From Pseudomonadota bacterium (lineage in GTDB: Bacteria > Pseudomonadota > Alphaproteobacteria > Rhizobiales > Beijerinckiaceae): a DNA stretch of 6,565 nucleotides. The DNA lies in NCBI GenBank assembly GCA_021780015.1, contig JAJXZN010000258.1, positions 1 through 6,565 on the forward strand. The letters run 5' to 3'. The translations under genes and the position numbers were made by a program. Positions 1-5,339 of this stretch are shown in pieces (positions within the stretch are counted from its first letter, which is position 1; every line of letters starts with the position of its first letter). The notes below the pieces were generated by a model. The model saw nothing but the letters and a program-made list of their open reading frames with translations, ran no database searches and was not told the origin of the DNA.

Positions 1-47
1 GGTCCGGCGACAAGGGCGAACGCCAACAGCAGATATAAGCCCCGCAT
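1..47 (-). CDS. 5' end of a secreted or membrane protein gene (partial, runs off left edge)
   Basis: Only the first 15 codons lie in the window. Read on the minus strand from the ATG at 47-45 they give MRGLYLLLAFALVAG: one positive charge, then an uninterrupted hydrophobic stretch, the usual beginning of a Sec signal peptide, lipoprotein signal or N-terminal membrane anchor. A strong Shine-Dalgarno sequence, GGAGG at 61-57, sits nine bases upstream of the ATG, which supports a genuine start. The gene is divergent from the flavin reductase gene and shares a roughly 110-base intergenic region with it. The mature part lies outside the window, so the function cannot be named and a chance open stretch is not excluded. 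The RBS, start codon and hydrophobic sequence together make a real gene likely. Confidence 0.6.
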   Translation of the reverse strand, partial: MRGLYLLLAFALVAG

Positions 48-69
48 TTCCGCCGTCCTCCGCCAAGCT

Positions 70-97
70 TTGCTTATTGATTTTGATTTACTATTTA
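70..97 (+). promoter_or_regulatory. Candidate sigma-70-type promoter for the flavin reductase gene
   Basis: This is the AT-rich part of the divergent intergenic region. TTGCTT at 70-75 and TATTTA at 92-97 are separated by 16 bases, a workable -35/-10 pair pointing at the flavin reductase gene. It would leave a leader of about 50 bases before the ATG at 158. Each hexamer matches the consensus only partly, and the local AT-richness makes chance matches likely. No operator repeat was seen. Confidence 0.3.
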
Positions 98-157
98 TCC
101 GAAGCCGGCTCGGCTGTCTGCCATTCCCGAGGACTGGTCCGTCGGCGACGAGATTTT

Positions 158-664
158 ATGAGCGCATTGATCAACGAGACATTTTCCGTCGCGCCGGAGC
201 GCTTTCGCGAGGCGATGAGCCGTGTCGGCTCGGCGGTTCACATCGTGACGACCGGCGGCCCGGCGGGTTTAGCCGGAGTGACCGCCAGCGCCGTCACCTC
301 GGTCACCGCCGAGCCGCCAACGATCCTTTTTTGCCTCAACAAAACATCGCGGGCGGCGCCGCTGCTCATCGAGAACGGGGTGTTCTGCATCAACACGCTG
401 GCGAGTGCGCACCAAGAGCTTTCCGATATTTTCGCCGGCCGCACCGAACATACGCTGGAGGAGCGCTTCGCAGCCGCGACCTGGGGCAAGCTTGCGACTG
501 GCGCCCCAGTGCTCAGCTCGGCGCTCGCCGCGTTCGATTGCCGGCTCGTCGAGGCCAAGGAAATGTCGACGCATCTGATCCTGATCGGCATGGTCCAGGC
601 CGTCGAGGTCGCGCCGAAGACCGAGGCGCTGCTCTATATGCACCGCAGCTATCAGCAGATTTGA
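158..664 (+). CDS. Flavin reductase family protein (FMN-binding split barrel)
   Basis: The 168-residue product matches the flavin reductase-like family, the NAD(P)H:flavin oxidoreductases that supply reduced FMN or FAD to partner monooxygenases (HpaC/RutF type). Family hallmarks are visible in order: VGSAVHIVTT (residues 23-32), the flavin-loop stretch AGVTASAVTSVTAEPP (39-54), ILFCLNKTSRAAP (56-68), FCINTL (76-81), and a C-terminal strand ending in LLYMHRSY (158-165). The length is normal for a stand-alone single-domain reductase. The ATG at 158 is preferred because homology begins just after it. The reading frame is open upstream to 77, but that extension looks non-coding and rich in basic residues. 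The RBS is weak (GAG at 150-152). No monooxygenase partner is in the window, so the physiological acceptor is unknown. The gene converges on DUF6101 with three bases between the stop codons. Family assignment is firm; the substrate is not. Confidence 0.9.
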   Translation: MSALINETFSVAPERFREAMSRVGSAVHIVTTGGPAGLAGVTASAVTSVTAEPPTILFCLNKTSRAAPLLIENGVFCINTLASAHQELSDIFAGRTEHTLEERFAAATWGKLATGAPVLSSALAAFDCRLVEAKEMSTHLILIGMVQAVEVAPKTEALLYMHRSYQQI

Positions 665-667
665 TAC

Positions 668-1165
668 TTATTCCCGCGAAAATAACTCGCGCCCGGGGCC
701 GAAGATTTTCGCCGGACCGGCAAGGCGGCCGGCGCGGCTGCGCGGGCGGCTACGGGTGCGGCGCTTCACGCGGGCCGAGCGGCGCAGCCGGCGGATGCCG
801 TGCGTCTCCGGCTCGGCGCCGATTGCCTCGTCGAGCAAGGCGGGCTTGGCAAAAAACCGCGCCCAATTACTCCATTGATCGATCAGTGTGGAAATATCGA
901 CGGCACGCGACAAGGTGACCGAAAGATCGGCATCGGCATGGTCGAGGCTCAGGCGATAGAAGCGGCGTTCAAGCCGATCCTCGCGCGCAAGCACCACGCC
1001 GCGATAGGCTTCGATCGGCACCGCCAGGCGCATTTTCACGCCGCGCAGCGCCCGATCGATGCGGATGCCGCGCGGGCTCAACCGCACAATCCGCATGCCG
1101 CCGTCGGCACGCTCATCGGGCTCGTGATAGGCGAGGGCTTCCGGGTTGCGATCGAGCTTCGGCAT
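668..1165 (-). CDS. DUF6101 family protein of unknown function
   Basis: This 165-residue protein resembles the uncharacterised DUF6101 family of Hyphomicrobiales. The match is from memory of the pattern: an acidic N-terminus, RIVRLSPRGIRIDRALRGVKM (residues 25-45), PIEAYRGVVL (50-59), then a region with DLSVTL (80-85) and a WSNWARFFAKP stretch (98-108). The tail is strongly basic (124-147), with runs of Arg and Lys, as if it could touch nucleic acid or anionic lipid. No signal peptide, membrane segment or catalytic motif is visible. The ATG at 1165 has a good RBS, AGGGA at 1178-1174, eight bases upstream; an internal Met at residue 24 is the only rival. A GC hairpin with a GAAA loop lies just upstream of the RBS. 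No biochemical role is known to me, and the family assignment is moderately secure. Confidence 0.75.
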   Translation of the reverse strand: MPKLDRNPEALAYHEPDERADGGMRIVRLSPRGIRIDRALRGVKMRLAVPIEAYRGVVLAREDRLERRFYRLSLDHADADLSVTLSRAVDISTLIDQWSNWARFFAKPALLDEAIGAEPETHGIRRLRRSARVKRRTRSRPRSRAGRLAGPAKIFGPGRELFSRE

Positions 1166-1535
1166 GAAATTTTTCCCTGCTTGGCCGCGGTTTCCCGCGG
1201 GCTTACCGGAAAGTCTGCCGGAAGATCACTGAAAGAGAGAGTAAAATACTGATTTAAATAATAGTTTCTGTGTTCATGCTTGCGTATGCCTTGGCCAGAA
1301 AAGCGCAATTTTAATGAAAAGCTCACACCCCCTGCCTACATTCAAAAAGGCGCGGCAGTCTTTGCCTGAGGCGGCCTGAAATTTGCTGCCTTTTCCCGCA
1401 AAGATTGCAGCGTCGCGGGCCTTCGACGCGACCATGAGCGTTCGTGCGGCGGCGCGTCCTCTAGGTTGGGCTTCAGACATGAATGCGCCGGTTCTGAACA
1501 GGGCTATAAGCGGAACTCGCGGCGCGGCCGAGGTT
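1166..1535. other. 370-base divergent intergenic region between DUF6101 and the cysQ-like gene
   Basis: No convincing gene is present. The stretch holds the DUF6101 RBS and hairpin, two copies of CCGGAA (1206-1211 and 1218-1223) exactly 12 bases apart, and an AT-rich core (about 1225-1320) that is the likely site of divergent promoters. I could not identify a -35/-10 pair with good spacing in either direction. From 1383 onward the cysQ-like frame is open, with in-frame ATGs at 1434 and 1479, so part of this stretch may belong to that gene. Minus-strand frames of 68 and 82 codons cross it but have no family resemblance. Confidence 0.5.
1185..1200 (-). promoter_or_regulatory. GNRA-loop hairpin in the leader of the DUF6101 gene
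   Basis: On the minus strand CCGCGG, GAAA, CCGCGG forms a perfect six-pair all-GC stem closed by a GAAA tetraloop, a stable loop class. It ends six bases before the AGGGA ribosome binding site of the DUF6101 gene. No run of T follows, so it does not look like a terminator. It could protect the mRNA 5' end or affect ribosome access. CCGCGG is itself palindromic and the region is GC-rich, so chance cannot be excluded. Confidence 0.4.
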
Positions 1536-2372
1536 ATGCCTCACTGGCGGATTGGGGATTTGGAAAGACTGTCGTATGACCATGCTCTTGTCGGCGCGCT
1601 GACCGAGACCGCCCAAGCCGCAGGTGACGTCGCGCGCGATTATTTTCGGCCCGGCGAAAAAACCCGCGCCGGCGTTCAGAAGAAAGCGGACGGCTCGCTC
1701 GTCACGGAAGCCGATCTCGCGGTCAATCTTTTTCTCGAAGAGCGCCTGCGCGCACTTTTGCCCGAGGCGGGTTGGCTTTCGGAAGAATCCGCCGATCTGC
1801 CGGGACGGCTCGACCGCGACATTGTCCTCGTCGTCGATCCGATCGATGGGACGCGCAGCTTCGCGACGGGCAATCCGGTTTGGGCGGTGTCGATTGCGCT
1901 TGTGCATAACCACCGCCCGGTGATCGGCATTGTCCACGCCCCGGCGCTCAACGAAACCTATGTCGCGGTCAGGGATGGCGGCGCGCGGCTCAATGCTCGG
2001 CCGATCGCGGTCTCGGAGCGCCAGCACTTCGACGCTGCGGCGCGCGTCGGCGGTCCGTCCGGCTTTGCGCAGCGCTTGCGCAACACCGGCGTCGAATTCG
2101 AATTGACCGCGAAAATCCCCTCGCTCGCCGTCCGTGTCGCCAAAGTCGCGTCTGGCGCGCTTGATGCGGCGCTCATTTCGGCCAATGCGCATGATTGGGA
2201 TGTCGCGGCCTGCGATCTCATCGTCACCGAGGCCGGCGGCCGGCTGATCAATCTGCGCGGCCGCCAACTGCTCTACAACCGCGTTCACACGCTGCACGGC
2301 GAATTGATCGCCGGACCGGCGCCTTTGCTCGCGCAATTCACGGCGGCGGTCGGGTTGGCTGCAACCCCCTGA
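1536..2372 (+). CDS. cysQ: Inositol monophosphatase family phosphatase, 3'(2'),5'-bisphosphate nucleotidase-like
   Basis: The 278-residue product is a Mg2+-dependent, Li+-sensitive-type phosphatase of the IMPase/FBPase fold, most like CysQ. CysQ hydrolyses 3'-phosphoadenosine 5'-phosphate to AMP, removing the by-product of PAPS-dependent sulfate reduction or sulfotransfer. Metal-site motifs are intact: SLVTEAD (residues 54-60), SEES with acidic residues 83-84, DPIDGT (101-106), and HDWDVAACDLIVTEAGG (219-235) with Asp222. The start is uncertain. The ATG at 1536 gives the usual family length and N-terminus but has GAGG only two bases upstream. The ATG at 1479 (297 residues) has GGG eight bases upstream, and 1434 is also possible. 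The neighbour DUF4170 and nearby waaA recur beside this gene in Alphaproteobacteria. The IMPase family is certain; CysQ activity rather than inositol-phosphate or other sugar-phosphate hydrolysis is inferred. Confidence 0.88.
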   Translation: MPHWRIGDLERLSYDHALVGALTETAQAAGDVARDYFRPGEKTRAGVQKKADGSLVTEADLAVNLFLEERLRALLPEAGWLSEESADLPGRLDRDIVLVVDPIDGTRSFATGNPVWAVSIALVHNHRPVIGIVHAPALNETYVAVRDGGARLNARPIAVSERQHFDAAARVGGPSGFAQRLRNTGVEFELTAKIPSLAVRVAKVASGALDAALISANAHDWDVAACDLIVTEAGGRLINLRGRQLLYNRVHTLHGELIAGPAPLLAQFTAAVGLAATP

Positions 2373-2376
2373 GCTT

Positions 2377-2403
2377 TTGACCTTGCCTGTTTTTTGCTAG
2401 AGC
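2377..2403 (+). promoter_or_regulatory. Weak promoter candidate before DUF4170
   Basis: TTGACC at 2377-2382 is a near-perfect -35 element. The best following -10-like sequence is TAGAGC at 2398-2403, within GCTAGAGC. The spacer is only 15 bases, shorter than the optimum, and the -10 match is poor. If real it would drive DUF4170, and perhaps waaA, independently of the cysQ-like gene. Readthrough from the upstream gene is equally plausible, since the gap is only 66 bases and no terminator is visible. Confidence 0.25.
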
Positions 2404-2438
2404 ACCGTCGTAGCGGTCATTTCATCGACGGACGTTTC

Positions 2439-2672
2439 ATGTCGGACAAGCAACTTCTTCATCTCGTCTTCGGCGGCGAACTCGTCGATCTCGACGGCAC
2501 CGAATTCCGCGATCTCGACGCGATCGATATCGTCGGCATTTTTCCGGATTATCAATCCGCCTATAAAGCTTGGAAGGCGCGTTCCCAGGCGAGCGTCGAC
2601 AATGCCCATATGCGCTATTTCATTGCCCATCTGCACCGTTTACTGGAGCCGACCGAACCGCCGAAAAGCTGA
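2439..2672 (+). CDS. DUF4170 family protein of unknown function
   Basis: This small 77-residue acidic protein belongs to DUF4170, a compact family conserved across Alphaproteobacteria. The diagnostic stretches are present in order: HLVFGGELVDL (residues 8-18), DIVGIFPDY (30-38), AYKAWKA (41-47) and VDNAHMRYFIAHLHRLL (53-69). There is no signal peptide and no membrane segment, so it is probably cytoplasmic. The frame is open upstream to 2394, but homology begins at the ATG at 2439 and the extension is unlike the family. The RBS is weak. The position between a CysQ-like phosphatase and waaA is the common arrangement for this family, hinting at a role tied to envelope or lipopolysaccharide synthesis. 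That is association only; no activity has been established to my knowledge. Confidence 0.88.
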   Translation: MSDKQLLHLVFGGELVDLDGTEFRDLDAIDIVGIFPDYQSAYKAWKARSQASVDNAHMRYFIAHLHRLLEPTEPPKS

Positions 2673-2881
2673 GGCTGCACTGTTTGCCTCCGGATCGGCG
2701 TCGCGACATCAAATGTTCGTCTCGGCAGGGCACAAAGCGCCGCAAACGGGCCGGCGTGCAGGCTCCCGCCGCAAAAATCCCGTAGTATGTTTGCAACCTC
2801 AAGGAGCTTGATTGGGGCTGAACCGGCTGTTCATGTGGGCTGGTCGGTGCGCCTCTTCGAATCATCCGGCCATCTCGTCTC
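2673..2881 (+). other. 209-base leader between DUF4170 and waaA
   Basis: This stretch encodes no recognisable protein. It contains a textbook Shine-Dalgarno hexamer, AAGGAG, at 2801-2806, about 75 bases before the chosen waaA start. A 32-codon frame begins at the ATG at 2787, and its TGA (2883-2885) overlaps the TTG start of waaA. That same frame is open from the DUF4170 stop onward, which is not surprising at this base composition. A further frame with TTG at 2812, correctly spaced from AAGGAG, runs to 2994 across the waaA start. No terminator is seen, so cotranscription of DUF4170 and waaA is plausible. Confidence 0.4.
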
Positions 2882-4186
2882 TTGATCAGAGCTCTTCCGA
2901 TTTTGCCTCTTTATCGGGCCGCGAGCGTGGCTTTCGCGCCGCTCAGTCCGGCGGTCCTCTATTGCCGGCGCAAATGGCGCCACGACGAGGATGAGCGGCT
3001 TGGCGAAAGGCTTGGCTGGCCGAGCCAGCCGCGGCCGGACGGGCCCTTGGCTTGGCTGCACGGCGCCAGCGTCGGCGAGAGCTTGGCGCTCTTGCCGCTG
3101 ATCGAGCGGCTTTCCGCCCGCGGCTTCGCCATCCTCGTCTCAACCGGCACGAGTTCGGCAGCTGCCGTGATCGCGCCGCGATTACCGGCCGGTGCGCTGC
3201 ATCAATTTCTGCCCCTCGATGTGCCGCAATTCCTCGCCCGCTTCCTCGATCATTGGCAGCCAAATCTCGCCCTCGTGGCGGACTGCGAGATCTGGCCCAA
3301 TCTGTTTCTCGCCATCAAGCGCCGCGGCATTCCGCTGCTGCTGATCAATGCGCGGATTTCACAACGTTCGTTTCGGCGCTGGCGCTGGTTTCCGCATGTC
3401 ATCGCGGCTTTGTTCGACGCGGTCGATCTTTGCCTGGCGCAAAGCGAGGCCGACGCCGAACGTTTCGCCCTGCTTGGCGTGCGTCACGTCAAAGTCGCCG
3501 GCAATCTTCGCTATGACGTGATCGCGCCGCCGGCCGACCGGCAAAGCCTCGCATCATTTGCCGCGCGCGTCGGGTCGCGGCCGGTCTGGGTGGCCGCATC
3601 GACGCATCGCGGCGAGGAAGAAATCCTGCTCACGGCGCATCAGATGTGGGCGCAGATGGTCCCCGATCTCTTGACCGTTATCGTGCCGCGACGCGCCGCG
3701 CGCGGCGCCGCCATCGCCGCCCTTGCCGCATCGCGCGGATTGGTGGCGGCGCGGCGATCGACCGAAACCGACGACTTTTTGCCGGAAATCTATGTCGCCG
3801 ACACGACTGGCGAACTGGGGCTCTTCTACCGCCTGGGGGGCATTGTGTTTTTGGGCAAGTCTCTGGCGGAGGCGCCGGGGGGCGGGCAAAACCCGATCGA
3901 GGCCGCCAAGCTCGGCTGTGCCATTTTGCATGGTCCGCATGTCGGCAATTTCAGCGAAGTTTATAGCGCGCTCGATAGCGCCCGCGGCGCGGTGACGGTG
4001 GCCGATGCCGATACCATCGCCCGCGTCGTGGCGATCCTTCTCGCCGATGCCGGCAAGCTGCGGCTGATGGCGCGCGCGGCGAGCGAGACGGTCAAGGGTC
4101 TCGGCGGTGCCTGCGACCGCATCATGAGCGCGATCGAGCCGCATATCGCGCAGCTCTCTATCGAGAGCCCTGATTGGCAGCCCTAG
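2882..4186 (+). CDS. waaA: 3-deoxy-D-manno-octulosonic acid (Kdo) transferase
   Basis: WaaA (KdtA) transfers Kdo from CMP-Kdo to the lipid IVA precursor at the inner face of the cytoplasmic membrane, starting the lipopolysaccharide core. The 434 residues cover the whole GT-B fold. They include a hydrophobic N-terminal anchor (about 5-27), WLHGASVGES (58-67) with the expected catalytic Glu66, CEIWPN (135-140), GNLRYD (207-212), ASTHRGEEE (239-247), TTGELGLFYRLGG (308-320) and GGGQNPIEAAKLG (333-345). The motif usually read as PRH-x-ER appears here as PRRAAR (269-274), retaining the first Arg. The TTG at 2882 is chosen because an in-frame stop at 2819-2821 and the absence of ATG or GTG between leave no better start; it has no RBS. 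TTG at 2903 would remove seven residues. Whether one or more Kdo units are added cannot be read from the sequence. The gene converges on DUF2093 with an 11-base gap. Confidence 0.95.
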   Translation: MIRALPILPLYRAASVAFAPLSPAVLYCRRKWRHDEDERLGERLGWPSQPRPDGPLAWLHGASVGESLALLPLIERLSARGFAILVSTGTSSAAAVIAPRLPAGALHQFLPLDVPQFLARFLDHWQPNLALVADCEIWPNLFLAIKRRGIPLLLINARISQRSFRRWRWFPHVIAALFDAVDLCLAQSEADAERFALLGVRHVKVAGNLRYDVIAPPADRQSLASFAARVGSRPVWVAASTHRGEEEILLTAHQMWAQMVPDLLTVIVPRRAARGAAIAALAASRGLVAARRSTETDDFLPEIYVADTTGELGLFYRLGGIVFLGKSLAEAPGGGQNPIEAAKLGCAILHGPHVGNFSEVYSALDSARGAVTVADADTIARVVAILLADAGKLRLMARAASETVKGLGGACDRIMSAIEPHIAQLSIESPDWQP

Positions 4187-4197
4187 GTCGCTCGCGG

Positions 4198-4419
4198 CTA
4201 TTTTGCCGGTTTGATGCCCATGCGCTGCAATTTGGCTTGATAGCTCGCGTAGGGTTCCTGCAGATCGACATTCCAGTAGCGCAGGTCTTCCAGCGGAATC
4301 GGCACGCCGGTGACCGCACAGCGCACGAACGTGCCCGGGCGCAGAATGCGAATATCGCCATCGAGATATTCAATTTCCGCTTCGCCGGCGGAGAGGGGTT
4401 GGCGTTCGTAGCGGTTCAT
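4198..4419 (-). CDS. DUF2093 family protein of unknown function
   Basis: This 73-residue protein is a clear DUF2093 member, a small family of Hyphomicrobiales and relatives. The defining core is present: EIEYLDGDIRILRPGTFVRC (residues 15-34), the conserved VTGVPIPLEDLRYWNV (36-51) and QEPYASY (54-60). It has a single Cys (34), no signal peptide and no membrane segment. The ATG at 4419 gives the family's normal N-terminus (MNRYE) but has no recognisable RBS; a hairpin lies 16 bases upstream. In related genomes the gene often lies near xseA, lpxK or waaA, and here it sits between waaA and a gene coupled to xseA. Function is unknown, and neither fold nor partner can be inferred from the sequence alone. 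Confidence 0.88.
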   Translation of the reverse strand: MNRYERQPLSAGEAEIEYLDGDIRILRPGTFVRCAVTGVPIPLEDLRYWNVDLQEPYASYQAKLQRMGIKPAK

Positions 4420-4435
4420 CGGCAGCGGGGTGGGT

Positions 4436-4458
4436 GGGCTATCGAATGAAAATAGCCC
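4436..4458 (-). promoter_or_regulatory. Perfect inverted repeat in the leader of the DUF2093 gene
   Basis: GGGCTAT (4436-4442) and ATAGCCC (4452-4458) are a perfect seven-base inverted repeat around a nine-base AT-rich centre. It sits 16 bases upstream of the DUF2093 start. With no T run on either side it is not an intrinsic terminator. It could be an mRNA leader hairpin or an operator for a dimeric regulator; the sequence does not distinguish them. Confidence 0.35.
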
Positions 4459-4571
4459 AGCCGCGCCGGAAATTCCACTGAGACGGGACCGATCGGCGGC
4501 AAGATTTCGCGATTTGCCTTATCGGACCGCAACATAGGACGCGGGTTTTCGGTCAAATCCGGCGCGAAAGC

Positions 4572-4593
4572 CTTAAAGGCGCCGGAGGCCGGC
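4572..4593 (-). terminator. Weak terminator-like hairpin after the metallophosphoesterase gene
   Basis: Just past the stop codon at 4598-4596, the minus strand reads GCCGG, CCT, CCGGC (4593-4581), a five-pair GC stem with a three-base loop, followed by GCCTTTAAGG. The T tract is only three bases long, so termination would be inefficient at best. An overlapping alternative pairing, GGCGC (4583-4579) with GCGCC (4565-4561), is also possible. Confidence 0.25.
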
Positions 4594-4595
4594 CG

Positions 4596-5339
4596 CTAGC
4601 GCCCGACGAAGAGGCGCGAGGCCAGGATGTCAGGGAGCCCGGCGGCGCGGATTTTCCGGGCCGCCTCGGCGACATTATAGGCCACCCGGACGAAGGTCAG
4701 GCGATCGGCCCCATCGTCATAGAGCGCATAGGCCGCGGCGGGATTCTCGTCGCGCGGCTGGCCGACCGAGCCGAGCACGGCCAGCCATTTGGCGTGCCCC
4801 GCCAGGGAAATCGGCACGCCCGCGGCGGGGACCGCGGCGCTCGGCAAGCCGTAAGCCCCAGTATGATAGAGCTGCGGGCGGTGGACATGGCCGCAGAAGA
4901 CCAGCCGGTTCGTGGTTGCCCGCATGGATCGCTGCGCTTCGATCGAGCTCGTGACATAGGTCCAGCGTTTCGGCTCGGCCGCGTCCGCATGGACGAAAAG
5001 CGCGTCGCCCGAAGCGGAGGTCAATGGCAGGGCGGCGAGAAAGCTCTGCCGGCCCTTGTCCAGCCGCCGGCGCGTCCAGTCGATCGAGGCCCGAGCGATA
5101 TCGTTCATATTGTCGCAGCCGCTCAAGACCGCCGCATCATGATTGCCGAGAATGACGATCGCACCGGCATTCTGTTTTTCGGCGATCACGTCGACGACAT
5201 AGGCGGGGTCGGCGCCGTAGCCGACGAGATCGCCAAGAAAAACCAATCGGTCGGCGCCGCGATTTTTTGCGTCGGCGAGGCAGGCATCGAGCGCTTCGCG
5301 ATTGCCGTGAATGTCGGCAAAGAGGGCGAAGGCGGTCAA
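4596..5339 (-). CDS. Calcineurin-like metallophosphoesterase family protein
   Basis: The 247-residue protein has the complete two-metal phosphoesterase signature: DIH (residues 9-11), GDLVGYG (36-42), GNHD (65-68), the histidine of FVHAD (115-119) and GHVH (150-153). It further shows [11 protein letters not shown] (190-200), typical of the compact single-domain subfamily that resembles MJ0936 phosphodiesterases and bacterial diadenosine tetraphosphatase-like proteins. It is probably a cytosolic phosphodiesterase or phosphatase using Mn2+ or a similar metal. The natural substrate cannot be deduced. The start is TTG at 5339-5337, with DIHGN beginning nine codons in, as usual for the family; no ATG or GTG is available close upstream. 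The TTG overlaps the xseA stop (TTGA), and AGG lies about ten bases before it. Cotranscription and translational coupling with xseA are likely, but a functional link to exonuclease VII is not implied by family knowledge. Confidence 0.9.
   Translation of the reverse strand: MTAFALFADIHGNREALDACLADAKNRGADRLVFLGDLVGYGADPAYVVDVIAEKQNAGAIVILGNHDAAVLSGCDNMNDIARASIDWTRRRLDKGRQSFLAALPLTSASGDALFVHADAAEPKRWTYVTSSIEAQRSMRATTNRLVFCGHVHRPQLYHTGAYGLPSAAVPAAGVPISLAGHAKWLAVLGSVGQPRDENPAAAYALYDDGADRLTFVRVAYNVAEAARKIRAAGLPDILASRLFVGR

Larger units (their letters stand above)
4420..4595. other. 176-base intergenic region between the metallophosphoesterase and DUF2093
   Basis: No gene is visible here. Besides the inverted repeat, TTGACC on the minus strand (4556-4551) is followed 14 bases later by TATGTT (4536-4531), a promoter-like pair with too short a spacer. 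DUF2093 may therefore have its own promoter or be read from the upstream phosphoesterase. Confidence 0.35.

Noticed and set aside
70..918. 282-codon plus-strand frame spanning the flavin reductase and part of DUF6101
   Set aside because: Its translation is Arg/Gly/Ala-rich with no domain, and it crosses two better-supported genes on opposite strands.
1078..1326. 82-codon minus-strand frame with a GTG start and a purine-rich AGGGGG just upstream
   Set aside because: The purine run is too close to the GTG, the frame overlaps DUF6101 in a different phase, and there is no family resemblance.
1274..1480. 68-codon minus-strand frame in the DUF6101/cysQ gap
   Set aside because: There is no RBS, no recognisable family, and its start overlaps a possible in-frame start of the cysQ-like gene. 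It could be real only if conserved in relatives.
1473..2336. 287-codon minus-strand open frame antisense to the cysQ-like gene
   Set aside because: It mirrors a gene with intact catalytic motifs, its translation is rich in Arg, Asp and Ile without any family pattern, and such long antisense frames are expected in GC-rich coding DNA.
2671..2690. GAGGC/GCCTC hairpin at the DUF4170 stop as a terminator
   Set aside because: It has only five pairs with a ten-base loop and no T tract.
2742..2794. GCAAAC...GTTTGC inverted repeat in the waaA leader
   Set aside because: Six bases separated by 41 are expected by chance, and nothing else supports an element.
3554..4144. 196-codon minus-strand frame inside waaA
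   Set aside because: It is a shadow of waaA, whose conserved motifs run through the whole interval.
4153..4168. Hairpin GCTCTC-TATC-GAGAGC near the end of waaA as a terminator
   Set aside because: It lies inside the coding region and is not followed by a T run.
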